A stretch of DNA of 64,000 nt, taken from assembly GCF_900107925.1 (NCBI RefSeq), contig NZ_FNUJ01000004.1, positions 773,673 to 837,672 on the forward strand. The letters are read 5' to 3'. The DNA comes from Amycolatopsis pretoriensis. Its GTDB lineage: Bacteria; Actinomycetota; Actinomycetes; Mycobacteriales; Pseudonocardiaceae. Position 1 is the first letter of the stretch. Each line of letters opens with the position of its first letter. The position numbers were made by a program, and so were the translations under genes. This document shows positions 32,017 through 40,114 of this stretch, one piece after another. The notes below the pieces were generated by a model. It made no database searches. It was not told the DNA's origin and saw only the letters and a program-made list of their open reading frames with translations.

Positions 32017-33438
32017 ATGCCCGAGAAGATCGACTACGACGCCAAGATCCCGAACAACGTCAACCTCTCCGAGGACCGGCGCCTGCAGCGGGCGCTGGAG
32101 GGCTGGCAGCCGAAGTTCATGCACTGGTGGGGCGAGATGGGCCCGACGCTGGAGACCCAGGGCGTCTACCTGCGCACCGCCGTCAGCGTCGGCCGCGAGG
32201 GCTGGGCGCACTTCGACCACGTCAACGTGCCCGACTACCGCTGGGGCATCTTCCTCGCCGAGCGCGACCCGGACCGGCGGATCGCCTTCGGGGAGCACCA
32301 GGGCGAGCCGGTCTGGCAGCAGGTGCCCGGCGAATACCGCGCCGACCTGCAGCGGCTGATCGTCATCCAGGGCGACACCGAACCCGCGTCCGTCGAGCAG
32401 CAGAAGCTCCTCGGCCTGACCGCGCCGAGCCTCTACGACCTGCGCAACCTGTTCCAGGTCAACGTCGAAGAGGGCCGGCACCTGTGGGCGATGGTGTACC
32501 TGCTGCACGCCTACTTCGGCCGCGAAGGCCGCGACGAGGCCGAAGGGCTGCTGCTGCGCAACTCGGGTAGCCCCGACGCGCCGCGCATCCTGGGCGCGTT
32601 CAACGAGGAAACCGCCGACTGGCTGGCGTTCTACATGTTCACCTACTTCACCGACCGCGACGGGAAGTACCAGCTCGGCACGCTCAAGGAGTCCTCCTTC
32701 GACCCGCTCTCGCGCACCTGCGAGTTCATGCTGAAGGAGGAGGCGCACCACATGATGGTCGGCACCACCGGCGTCGACCGCGTGGTGATCCGCAGCGCCG
32801 AGCTGATCCGCGAGCACGACACGCTCGACATCGGCCCGCACGGCGGCATCCCCCTGGACCTCATCCAGAAGTACATCAACTTCCACTACACCGTCTCGCT
32901 CGACCTGTTCGGCAGCGAGACGTCGACGAACGCGGCGAACTACTACACCGCCGGGCTGAAGGGCCGCTGGCAGGAGACCCGCCGCAAGGACGACCACAAG
33001 CTCACCGACGACGCCCGCAGGCTGGAGAAGCCGGCCGCCGACGGCACGTGGACGTCCGAGGAGCTGCAGGCGATCCTGTTGCTCAACCTCGACCTGCGCA
33101 GCGAGTACGTGGCCGACTGCCAGACCGGCGTCAACCGCTGGAACAAGATCCTCGCCGAGGCCGGCATCGACCACACGTTCCGCTTGCCGCACCCTGGCTT
33201 CAACCGCGAAGTCGGCATAAACTCCGGCCACCACGTCACTCCCGACGGGACCATCGTCGACGAGGCGACCTGGGAGGCCGGCAAACGCAAGTGGCTGCCC
33301 ACCACCGAGGACCTCGCGTTCGTCCGCTCGCTGATGCACCCGGTGTACGAGCGGGGGAAGATCGCGAGCTGGGTGGCCCCGCCGCGGCAGGGCATCAACG
33401 GGAAGCCCTTCGACTACGAGTACGTGCACCTCACGTAG
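32017..33438 (+). CDS. boxB: Benzoyl-CoA 2,3-epoxidase subunit B (BoxB)
   Basis: This 473-residue class I diiron oxygenase epoxidises benzoyl-CoA. The iron ligands are seen as paired Glu-x-x-His motifs in NVEEGRHLW and LKEEAHHMM. The N-terminal MPEKIDYDAKIPNNVNL and the substrate region GFNREVGI are family hallmarks. ATG 32017 lies 5 bases after boxC. The enzyme normally needs the reductase BoxA for electrons, and no boxA is in the window. The ligase gene follows with AGGAGG at good spacing. Confidence 0.94.
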   Translation: MPEKIDYDAKIPNNVNLSEDRRLQRALEGWQPKFMHWWGEMGPTLETQGVYLRTAVSVGREGWAHFDHVNVPDYRWGIFLAERDPDRRIAFGEHQGEPVWQQVPGEYRADLQRLIVIQGDTEPASVEQQKLLGLTAPSLYDLRNLFQVNVEEGRHLWAMVYLLHAYFGREGRDEAEGLLLRNSGSPDAPRILGAFNEETADWLAFYMFTYFTDRDGKYQLGTLKESSFDPLSRTCEFMLKEEAHHMMVGTTGVDRVVIRSAELIREHDTLDIGPHGGIPLDLIQKYINFHYTVSLDLFGSETSTNAANYYTAGLKGRWQETRRKDDHKLTDDARRLEKPAADGTWTSEELQAILLLNLDLRSEYVADCQTGVNRWNKILAEAGIDHTFRLPHPGFNREVGINSGHHVTPDGTIVDEATWEAGKRKWLPTTEDLAFVRSLMHPVYERGKIASWVAPPRQGINGKPFDYEYVHLT

Positions 33439-33446
33439 GAGGTCTG

Positions 33447-34991
33447 GTGGCGACAGCGTTCAACGCCGCGGAGTACCTGCTTTCCGCCGGGCACCCGGAC
33501 GCGACCGCGGTCGTGTCGCCCCGGCGGTCGCTCACCTACGGCGAGCTGGCCGAGGAGTCCCGCCGCGTCGCGGGCGGTCTCCTCGAGCTCGGCGTGCGGC
33601 CCGAAGAGCGCGTCATGTTCTGCATGGTCGACGACGTCGAGCTGCTCACCGGCATCCTCGGCGCGATGCTCGCCGGCGCGGTCGCCGTGCCGGTGTCGAC
33701 CATGGTCACCGGCCTCGAACTGGGCAAGATGCTGGCCGACTCGCGGGCGCGCCTGCTGTGCGTGTCCGGCGAATTCGCCGAGCAGGCCGTGACGGCGGTG
33801 GGTCTCGCGCCCGAGGTCACCGACGTCCTGCTCGACCGGTCCGACGGCGACGGCTTCGGGGTCCGGACGCACCAGTGGCCGGCGCTCGCCGGAACGTTCC
33901 ACAGTGGACGGACCTGGGCGGACTCGCCCGCGTTGTGGCTGTACACGTCGGGGACGACGGGGCAGCCGAAGGGTGCGATGCACCGGCACGCGAGCATTCG
34001 CGCGGTGTGCGAGACGTACGCGCGCGGGGTGCTGGCGACGACCCCGGTCGACCGGTTTCTGTCCGTGCCGAAGCTCTTCTTCGCCTACGGGCTGGGGAAT
34101 TCGTGCTTCTTCCCGCTGGGCGCGGGCGGGACGACGCTGCTCGAACCTTCGCGGCCGACCCCGGCGTTGTTCGCGAGACGCGCGCGTGAAGAGCAGCCGT
34201 CGTTGTTCTTCGCCGTCCCGACGTTCTACGCGGCACTGCTCGCCAGCGACGTCCCGGACGACTCGTTCGCCTCGGTGCGCCACGCGGTTTCGGCGGGCGA
34301 GCCGCTGCCCGCGTCACTCTTCGAACGGTTCCGCGCCCGCTTCGGCCTGGAGATCCTGGACGGCATCGGGTCGACCGAAGCGTTGCACATCTTCCTGTCC
34401 AACCGGCCCGGCGCGGTGCGGCCGGGCACCACCGGCGTCGCGGTGCCGGGGTATTCCCTGCAGATCCGCGACGAGGCCGGCGCGGTGATCGACGCCGCGG
34501 GCAAGCCGGGCGAGCTGTTCGTGGCCGGGCCGTCGACGGCGACCGGCTACTGGGCGCGTTACGACGCGACGAAGCTCGTGTTCCAGGGCGAGTGGCTGCG
34601 GACCGGCGACAGCTACGTGCGCAACGAGGACGGCACGTTCACCTGCCTGGGCCGGTTCGGCGACATGCTGAAGGCCGGCGGGATCTGGGTGTCACCGTCC
34701 GAAGTGGAGGAACGGCTGCGGCAGCACCCGGCGGTGGCGGAGGTCGCGGTCGTCGCCGCGCCGGACGCCGACGGGCTCGACAAGCCGGTGGCGTGCGTGG
34801 TGGCCGCCCCCGGGGTTACCGTGGACCCGGACGAGCTGATCGAGTTCTGCCGCGAGGGTCTCGCGGCGTTCAAGCGCCCGCGGGGAGTGGTCGAACTGGC
34901 GGAACTGCCGAAGACGGCGACCGGGAAGATCCGCCGCAACGTGATCCGCGAGCAGGTCCGCGACGTGCTGCGGGTGGTGCCCAGACCGTGA
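33447..34991 (+). CDS. Benzoate:CoA ligase
   Basis: This 514-residue AMP-forming ligase makes benzoyl-CoA from benzoate, ATP and CoA. The P-loop-like A3 motif is YTSGTTGQPKGAMHRH, A5 is GSTEALHIF, A8 is RTGDSYVRNEDGTFTCLGR and the catalytic Lys lies in PKTATGKIRRN. Substrate-pocket residues such as KLFFAYGLGNSCFFPL are typical of benzoate ligases. GTG 33447 follows AGGAGG. It overlaps the next gene by 4 bases. Other aryl acids such as 4-hydroxybenzoate cannot be excluded. Confidence 0.88.
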   Translation: MATAFNAAEYLLSAGHPDATAVVSPRRSLTYGELAEESRRVAGGLLELGVRPEERVMFCMVDDVELLTGILGAMLAGAVAVPVSTMVTGLELGKMLADSRARLLCVSGEFAEQAVTAVGLAPEVTDVLLDRSDGDGFGVRTHQWPALAGTFHSGRTWADSPALWLYTSGTTGQPKGAMHRHASIRAVCETYARGVLATTPVDRFLSVPKLFFAYGLGNSCFFPLGAGGTTLLEPSRPTPALFARRAREEQPSLFFAVPTFYAALLASDVPDDSFASVRHAVSAGEPLPASLFERFRARFGLEILDGIGSTEALHIFLSNRPGAVRPGTTGVAVPGYSLQIRDEAGAVIDAAGKPGELFVAGPSTATGYWARYDATKLVFQGEWLRTGDSYVRNEDGTFTCLGRFGDMLKAGGIWVSPSEVEERLRQHPAVAEVAVVAAPDADGLDKPVACVVAAPGVTVDPDELIEFCREGLAAFKRPRGVVELAELPKTATGKIRRNVIREQVRDVLRVVPRP

Positions 34992-35842
34992 TCGACGGGT
35001 ACTTCGTGGTCGACGCGCACGTCCACGCACCGCGCCTGCCGACGCTCAAACCCGCGTGGCTGCAGTGGGCGCACGACTTCGCGGGGTCTTACCCGTGGCG
35101 TTCGGTGTATTCCGCCGACGGGTCGGTGATTCCGTCTGCGATGGACGAGCTGATGGAGTCCGAAGGCGTCGACCGGGTGCTGTTGTTCTGCGAGTACAGC
35201 CCACGGGCGACGGGCATCCAGTCCATTGAGGACAACCTGCCGCTGGTCGAGCACAACCCGGCGCGGTTCCGGCTCGTGGCGAACGTCAACCCGTACGTGC
35301 ACCACCCGCCGGCGGCGGAAGTGGCGCGGCAGCTGGACCTGGGCGCGGTGGCGCTGAAGATCCACCCCGTGCACGGCGCGTTTTCGCCGGCGGACAAAGA
35401 GTTGTACCCGGTCTACGCGTTGTGCGCCGAGCGCGGGGTGCCGGTGATCCTCCATTCGGGAACGTCGAGCTTCCCGGGGTCCCGGACCAGTTTCGGGAAT
35501 CCCGAGCTGATGTCCGATGTGGTCGAGGACTTCCCGTCGGTGCAGTTCGTCTTCGCCCACGGCGGACGCGGGTGGTGGTACGACGTGGCGGCGTTCTTGG
35601 CTTTGGCGCGCGAGAACGTGTGGCTCGACTTGGCCGGGTTGCCGCCGAAGAAGCTGCCGGAGTACTACCAGCGGTTCGACCTGGCCCGGTTGGCGGGCAA
35701 GTTCATCTTCGGGACGGACTGGCCCGGCGTGCCGAGCGTGGCGGCCAACGTGCGGACGTTGATCGGGCTGGGCCTGCCGGAGGACGTCTTGACCGGGGTG
35801 CTGTCGGGCAACGCGGTCAAGCTGATGCCTGGCCTAGCCTAG
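34988..35842 (+). CDS. Amidohydrolase (ACMSD-like) in the box operon
   Basis: This 284-residue TIM-barrel metalloenzyme has the metal pair in VVDAHVHAPRLP, Lys-His in LKIHPVHGAF, His in PVILHSGTS and Asp in FGTDWPG. It resembles the ACMSD/4-oxalomesaconate hydratase branch of amidohydrolases. GTG 34988 overlaps the ligase stop, so it belongs to the operon. It is not part of the classical box pathway, and its job, perhaps releasing benzoate from a precursor or acting on a ring-opened product, is unknown. Confidence 0.82.
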   Translation: MIDGYFVVDAHVHAPRLPTLKPAWLQWAHDFAGSYPWRSVYSADGSVIPSAMDELMESEGVDRVLLFCEYSPRATGIQSIEDNLPLVEHNPARFRLVANVNPYVHHPPAAEVARQLDLGAVALKIHPVHGAFSPADKELYPVYALCAERGVPVILHSGTSSFPGSRTSFGNPELMSDVVEDFPSVQFVFAHGGRGWWYDVAAFLALARENVWLDLAGLPPKKLPEYYQRFDLARLAGKFIFGTDWPGVPSVAANVRTLIGLGLPEDVLTGVLSGNAVKLMPGLA

Positions 35843-36214
35843 GACCTGGTGCAGGCAAAGCACATTGCCCTCCGAGTCGGTGAACCACGCGGCCCGCTCA
35901 CCGCCCAGCTCGGCGATGTGGTCGACGGTCTTCAGGCCTTCCAGCTCGAAGTCCTGGAACCGCACCCCGCGGTCCTCCAAGGTTCTGACTTCGGCCGGTA
36001 GATCCGAAACCTCGAAGCTCAACGCCGTGTTCTCGCTCTGCGCACCCGCCGGCATGGTCCGGAGCCCGATGGCGCCCGCGCCCGCCGCGAAGTACAGCGT
36101 TCCGTCTTCGCCCTTCCCCGTCTGCTTCAGGCCCAGGGAGTTCGCGTAAAAGTGGCCGGCGCGTTCGCTGTCGGTCACCGGGAGCATCGTCGTGATCGTC
36201 GATTCGGTGAGCAT
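35834..36214 (-). CDS. VOC-family protein
   Basis: This 126-residue single VOC domain begins MLTESTITTMLPVTDSERA. GHFYANSLGL, YFAAGAGAIGLRTMPAG and ERAAWFTDSEGNVLCLHQ are fold blocks. The first metal position is not His, so it may not be an enzyme and could be a binding or resistance protein. ATG 36214 replaces a longer frame to 36343 that has no family similarity. Its stop overlaps the end of the amidohydrolase gene. Confidence 0.75.
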   Translation of the reverse strand: MLTESTITTMLPVTDSERAGHFYANSLGLKQTGKGEDGTLYFAAGAGAIGLRTMPAGAQSENTALSFEVSDLPAEVRTLEDRGVRFQDFELEGLKTVDHIAELGGERAAWFTDSEGNVLCLHQVLG

Positions 36215-36266
36215 GTGTCCATCGTGCGCGCTGCGAAAACCGCTGACCAGCGAGCCTTTTTCAACG

Positions 36267-36713
36267 TCAGGCGTTGAATGCGCGCAGTGTCCGCATCGCT
36301 TCCGCGAGTGGCTGCGCGTCGTCACCCAGCGGAGCCAGGACAATGCGCCGCAGGATCTCCGCCGCCGCCGAGCGGGCCTTGTTCGCCATGTCCAAGCCGT
36401 GGTCGGTCAGCGCCGCGAACGTGACGCGGCGGTCGTCCGGGCTCGGGACGCGGCAGATCAGGTCCGCCGCGACCAGGCGGTCGGCCACCTTCGTGAAGCC
36501 GCCGCTCGACAGCGCCGCCTCGGTGGCCAGCTTGGTCATCGGCATCCGGTGCTCCGGCGAGCGGACCAGGCGCAGCAGGATGTCGAACGACGCCGGCGCG
36601 AGGCCGAGGCGGTCGGCGATCTCGCCCATCAGCTTGTCCTGCGTGGCCAGGTAACCCTCGATGACCAGGCCCCACCACGTGACGATCTCGTCGTCGTCGG
36701 TCTTCGGATCCAC
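36267..36713 (-). CDS. MarR-family regulator (MhqR-like by context)
   Basis: This 148-residue winged-helix regulator has MTKLATEAALSSGGFTKVADRL as recognition helix and the wing DLICRVPSPDDRRVTFAALTD. GTG 36713 is the start. It diverges from a VOC dioxygenase and an alpha/beta hydrolase, the layout of the Bacillus mhqR/mhqO/mhqD electrophile response. No Cys is obvious in the first helix, so quinone sensing is inferred from context only. Confidence 0.83.
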   Translation of the reverse strand: MDPKTDDDEIVTWWGLVIEGYLATQDKLMGEIADRLGLAPASFDILLRLVRSPEHRMPMTKLATEAALSSGGFTKVADRLVAADLICRVPSPDDRRVTFAALTDHGLDMANKARSAAAEILRRIVLAPLGDDAQPLAEAMRTLRAFNA

Positions 36714-36735
36714 CGCGTCAGCCTACCCGAAAGTC

Positions 36736-36779
36736 TGTACGGAATATATCTTGCGAGCGAGAGGTTCTGCGGTTACCTT
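36736..36779 (+). promoter_or_regulatory. Promoter and putative MarR site before the VOC dioxygenase
   Basis: TTGCGA (36751-36756) and TACCTT (36774-36779) are exactly 17 bp apart, ending 17 bases before ATG 36797. Just upstream, TGTACGGAATATAT (36736-36749) resembles TGTACGGAGCGTAT at 38366-38379 before the dipeptidase gene, suggesting a shared regulator. Confidence 0.5.
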
Positions 36780-36796
36780 ACGAAGAGGAGGCAACC

Positions 36797-37762
36797 ATGT
36801 CGATCAAGACGTCCGGCCTGCACCACGTCACCGCGATCGGCGGCGCCCCGCAGCGCAACGCCGACTTCTACCTGCGGACCCTGGGCCTGCGGCTGGTGAA
36901 GACCACCGTGAACTTCGACGACCCGGGCACCTACCACCTCTACTACGGCGACAGCTCGGGTAAGCCGGGCTCGCTGATGACGTTCTTCCCGTGGCCCGAC
37001 GCGCCGAGCGGCCGCCACGGCACCGGCCAGGCGACGACCACGTCGTTCTCCATCCCCGAAGCGTCGCTGGGCTGGTGGAAGCAGCACCTCGCCGCGAACC
37101 GCATCGAAACCGGTCAGGTCCGCAACGCCGACAACGAAGAAACGATCACGTTCCGCGATCCCGACGGCCTGCGGCTCGCCCTGGTCGCGCACCCGCAGGG
37201 CGACCCGCGCGACCCCTGGGACACCGAGCTGGTCCCGGCCGAGCACGCCATCCGCGGGCTGCACTCGGTGACACTCTCGGTGACCAAAGAGGACGCCACG
37301 GCCGGCATGCTCACCGACGGTCTCGGCCTCTCCTTCGCCAACCAGGACAGCAACCGCCTGCGCTTCGCCGCCGGTGACGGTGGCCCGGGCGCGCTGGTCG
37401 ACGTCCTCGTGACGCCGGACGCGCCGCGTGGCCTGGTCGCCGCCGGCACCGTGCACCACGTCGCCTGGCGCGCGCCGGACGAAGAGACCCAGAAGACCTG
37501 GCGCGAAGAGCTCGTCGACCAGGGTGTGCACGTCACGTCCATCCTGGACCGCCAGTACTTCCGCTCGATCTACTTCCGCGAGCCGGGCGGCACGCTCCTG
37601 GAGGTCGCGACCGACGAACCGGGCTTCGCCATCGACGAGCCGCTGCTGGAGCTGGGCCGCGCGCTCAAGCTGCCGCCGTGGCTGGAGCCGCGCCGCGAAG
37701 AGATCCAGCACATGCTGCCCAAGCTCGACCTCCCCGCCGAGAACAACCCGGAGCTGTCATGA
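36797..37762 (+). CDS. Ring-cleaving VOC dioxygenase (MhqO-like)
   Basis: This 321-residue protein has two VOC modules. His in LHHVTAIGG, His in GLHSVTLSV or TVHHVAW, and Glu in PGGTLLEVATDEPG are the likely metal ligands. It matches the size and blocks (LVKTTVNFDDPGTYHLYYGD) of the MhqO/hydroquinone dioxygenase group. Strong AGGAGG precedes ATG 36797. The next gene overlaps by 4 bases. Substrate quinone or hydroquinone is inferred from the Bacillus counterpart. Confidence 0.87.
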   Translation: MSIKTSGLHHVTAIGGAPQRNADFYLRTLGLRLVKTTVNFDDPGTYHLYYGDSSGKPGSLMTFFPWPDAPSGRHGTGQATTTSFSIPEASLGWWKQHLAANRIETGQVRNADNEETITFRDPDGLRLALVAHPQGDPRDPWDTELVPAEHAIRGLHSVTLSVTKEDATAGMLTDGLGLSFANQDSNRLRFAAGDGGPGALVDVLVTPDAPRGLVAAGTVHHVAWRAPDEETQKTWREELVDQGVHVTSILDRQYFRSIYFREPGGTLLEVATDEPGFAIDEPLLELGRALKLPPWLEPRREEIQHMLPKLDLPAENNPELS

Positions 37763-38361
37763 CGCTGGAGCACAAGTACGTCGAGGGCTCGCCGGACGCG
37801 CCGCTGCTGCTCCTGCTGCACGGCACCGGCGGCAGCCCCGACGACCTGCTCGGCCTGGCGCGCGAGCTGAGCCCGGACTCCGCCGTGCTGGCCCCGGCCG
37901 GCCCGGTGTCCGAGCACGGCGCCGCGCGCTGGTTCCGGCGGCTCGCCGAGGGCGTCTTCGACCACGAGGACGTCGTCAAGCGCGCGAACGAGCTCGCGGA
38001 CTTCGTCGTCGAAGCCCGCGAGAAGTACGGCCTCGGCGACCGGCGGCTGGTCGCCGTCGGGTTTTCGAACGGTGCCAACATCGCCGCCGCGGTGACGCTG
38101 CTGCGGCCGGAGGTCGTCCGCGAGGCCGCGTTGTTCGCCGCGATGTCGCCGGTCCCGCAGCCGCCGTCGCACGACTTGAGCGCGACGCGGGTCTTCCTGG
38201 TCAACGGCGAACGCGACCCGATGGCGCCGCTGGCGTCCACCGAGGAGCTGGTCCGGCTGCTGCGGGAGCGCGGTGCCGACGTCGTCACGCAGCGCCACCC
38301 CGGCGGGCACCAGATCACGCTCGACGGCGTCCGCGCGGCCGCGAAGTGGATCATGACCTGA
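37759..38361 (+). CDS. Alpha/beta hydrolase (MhqD-like carboxylesterase)
   Basis: This 200-residue hydrolase of the phospholipase/carboxylesterase type has LLLLLHGTGGSPDD, nucleophile Ser in VGFSNGANIAAA, Asp in NGERDPMAP and His in HPGGHQIT. ATG 37759 overlaps the dioxygenase stop (ATGA). This dioxygenase-hydrolase pairing mirrors mhqO-mhqD and may clear ring-cleavage products of quinones. Confidence 0.87.
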   Translation: MTLEHKYVEGSPDAPLLLLLHGTGGSPDDLLGLARELSPDSAVLAPAGPVSEHGAARWFRRLAEGVFDHEDVVKRANELADFVVEAREKYGLGDRRLVAVGFSNGANIAAAVTLLRPEVVREAALFAAMSPVPQPPSHDLSATRVFLVNGERDPMAPLASTEELVRLLRERGADVVTQRHPGGHQITLDGVRAAAKWIMT

Positions 38362-38365
38362 CGTT

Positions 38366-38397
38366 TGTACGGAGCGTATACCGGCGCGCCCTACGAT
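38366..38397 (+). promoter_or_regulatory. Shared motif and -10 of the dipeptidase gene
   Basis: TGTACGGAGCGTATAC (38366-38381) repeats the motif seen before the VOC dioxygenase. TACGAT (38392-38397) lies 6 bases before ATG 38404, which suggests a leaderless transcript. Confidence 0.4.
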
Positions 38398-38403
38398 CGG
38401 GCG

Positions 38404-39543
38404 ATGACTAACGAGGCACTACAGCGTGCTACGAAACTGCTGGACGCCGTCATCCTCGCCGACGGGCACAACGACCTGCCCTGGGAACTGCGGATGCACG
38501 GCGGCCCGAACCCGGTCGAGGCGGCCGCGTCGCTCGACCTGACCGTCCGGCAGCCCGCGTTGCACACCGACTTCCCGAAGCTCGCCGACGGGAAGCTCGG
38601 CATGCAGTTCTGGTCGGTGTACGTGCCGTGCGAGTTCGAGGGCCACAGCGCCGTGACGGCGGTGCTGGAGCAGATCGAGGTCGTGCACCAGCTGGCCGAG
38701 CGCTACCCCGACCGGCTGCGGCTGGTCGACACCGCGGACGAGGCCGAGGCCGCGTTCGCCGACGGCCGGATCGCGTCGCTGCTCGGCGCCGAAGGCGGGC
38801 ACAGCATCGCCGAGTCGCTCGGCGTGCTGCGGATCCTGCGCCGCCTCGGCGTCCGCTACATGACGCTGACGCACAACTACAACACCACCTGGGCCGACTC
38901 GGGCACCGACGAGCCGGTCCACGGCGGGCTCACCGAATTCGGCCGCGACGTCGTGCGCGAGATGAACAAGATCGGCATGATGGTCGACCTCTCGCACGTC
39001 GCGCCGTCGACCATGCGCGCGGCGATCGAGGTCAGCTCGGTGCCGGTGATTTTCAGCCACTCGTCGTGCCTCGCGGTGAACGACCACCCGCGCAACATCC
39101 CGGACGACGTCCTGGCGCTGCTGCCCGGCAACGGCGGCGTCGCGATGACGACGTTCGTGCCGGCGTTCATCTCACCGAAGGTCACCGCGTGGGACCAGGA
39201 GCTGAAGGCGGCCATGGCCGACGCGGGCCAGGACTACCGCAACCTGACCCTGCGCGGGCAGTTCGTGAAGGAGTGGGACGGGCCGGCCAAGCCGAAGGCC
39301 ACCGTCGAGGACGTCGTCGCGCACGTCGAGCACGCCCGCGAGGTCGCCGGCGTCGACCACATCGGCCTCGGCGGCGACTACGACGGCGTCGGCTCGCTGC
39401 CGGAGGGGCTGGAGGACACGTCCAAGTACCCGGTGTTGTTCGCGGCGCTGCTCGAGCGCGGGTGGAGTGAGGAAGACTGCGCGAAACTGGCCGGGAAGAA
39501 CACGCTCCGCGTACTCCGGGAGGTCGACGGCTTCGCCCGTTAG
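38404..39543 (+). CDS. Membrane dipeptidase family (M19) enzyme
   Basis: This 379-residue zinc dipeptidase has His22 and Asp24 in ADGHNDLPWELR, Glu in LGAEGGHSI, His in SHVAPSTM and FSHSSC, and DHIGLGGDYDGV near the C-terminus. All metal ligands are present. There is no signal peptide, so it is probably cytoplasmic. ATG 38404 is supported by a -10 element at 6 bases. It is likely a separate transcript from the MhqD-like gene, but shares a promoter motif with it. Confidence 0.9.
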   Translation: MTNEALQRATKLLDAVILADGHNDLPWELRMHGGPNPVEAAASLDLTVRQPALHTDFPKLADGKLGMQFWSVYVPCEFEGHSAVTAVLEQIEVVHQLAERYPDRLRLVDTADEAEAAFADGRIASLLGAEGGHSIAESLGVLRILRRLGVRYMTLTHNYNTTWADSGTDEPVHGGLTEFGRDVVREMNKIGMMVDLSHVAPSTMRAAIEVSSVPVIFSHSSCLAVNDHPRNIPDDVLALLPGNGGVAMTTFVPAFISPKVTAWDQELKAAMADAGQDYRNLTLRGQFVKEWDGPAKPKATVEDVVAHVEHAREVAGVDHIGLGGDYDGVGSLPEGLEDTSKYPVLFAALLERGWSEEDCAKLAGKNTLRVLREVDGFAR

Positions 39544-39589
39544 GGGGTTTGGCACGGCGCTCCCCGCGCACCGGACGGACACTGAGGAC

Positions 39590-40051
39590 ATGACGCACGC
39601 GCGCGGGGGCGCGGCCGACCGCCCCACCGGCCCCACCAGTCACGACCTGCCCGGCAACGACGGTCCCGGCCGTCACCAGCTGGGCGAGAACGACGTGCCC
39701 GAGGGCGCGCTCGAACCCGCGGAGCTGCGGGCGGGCGACGTCCGGCCCGGCGCCGAGGAGGTCACGCCGGTGCGTCCGGCGCCGAGCAGGCCCGCGGCCA
39801 CCAAGAAGGCGCGCCCGACGCGGATCAGCGGCACCTGGGTCGCGGTCATCGCCGGCCTGGTCGTGCTGATCGTGCTGCTGATCTTCATCCTGCAGAACCT
39901 GGACTCGGTGACCGTGCACTTCTTCGGCGCGGACGGCAGCCTGCCGCTGGCCATCGCGATGTTGTTCTCCGCGATCGGCGGCGCGGTGCTGGTCGCGCTG
40001 ATCGGCGGCGCCCGGATCCTGCAGCTGCGGAAGCAGGCCCGCCGCCGCTAG
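39590..40051 (+). CDS. LapA-domain membrane protein
   Basis: This 153-residue protein has a long disordered, charged N-terminus (about 1-80) and two membrane helices (about 83-103 and 118-140) with the LapA/DUF1049 block ILQNLDSVTVHFFG. The family is linked to envelope assembly, but its exact role in actinobacteria is unknown. ATG 39590 follows TGAGGA. A strong hairpin of family B closes the gene. Confidence 0.82.
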   Translation: MTHARGGAADRPTGPTSHDLPGNDGPGRHQLGENDVPEGALEPAELRAGDVRPGAEEVTPVRPAPSRPAATKKARPTRISGTWVAVIAGLVVLIVLLIFILQNLDSVTVHFFGADGSLPLAIAMLFSAIGGAVLVALIGGARILQLRKQARRR

Positions 40052-40057
40052 GTGTCA

Positions 40058-40112
40058 CTTTCCCTATAAAAGCTCCGCCCCTCCGGTGGGAGCTTTCATA
40101 GGGAAAGCTCCG
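40058..40112. repeat. Family B palindromic repeat, intergenic hairpin 2
   Basis: Positions 40058-40076 and 40089-40107 form a 19-bp stem with one mismatch between two convergent genes, so the element can terminate both. The right half, GGAGCTTTCATAGGGAAAG, is identical to 29827-29845, and it is also a palindrome on its own (9-bp arms ending at 40112 or nearby). Confidence 0.8.
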
Positions 40113-40114
40113 CT

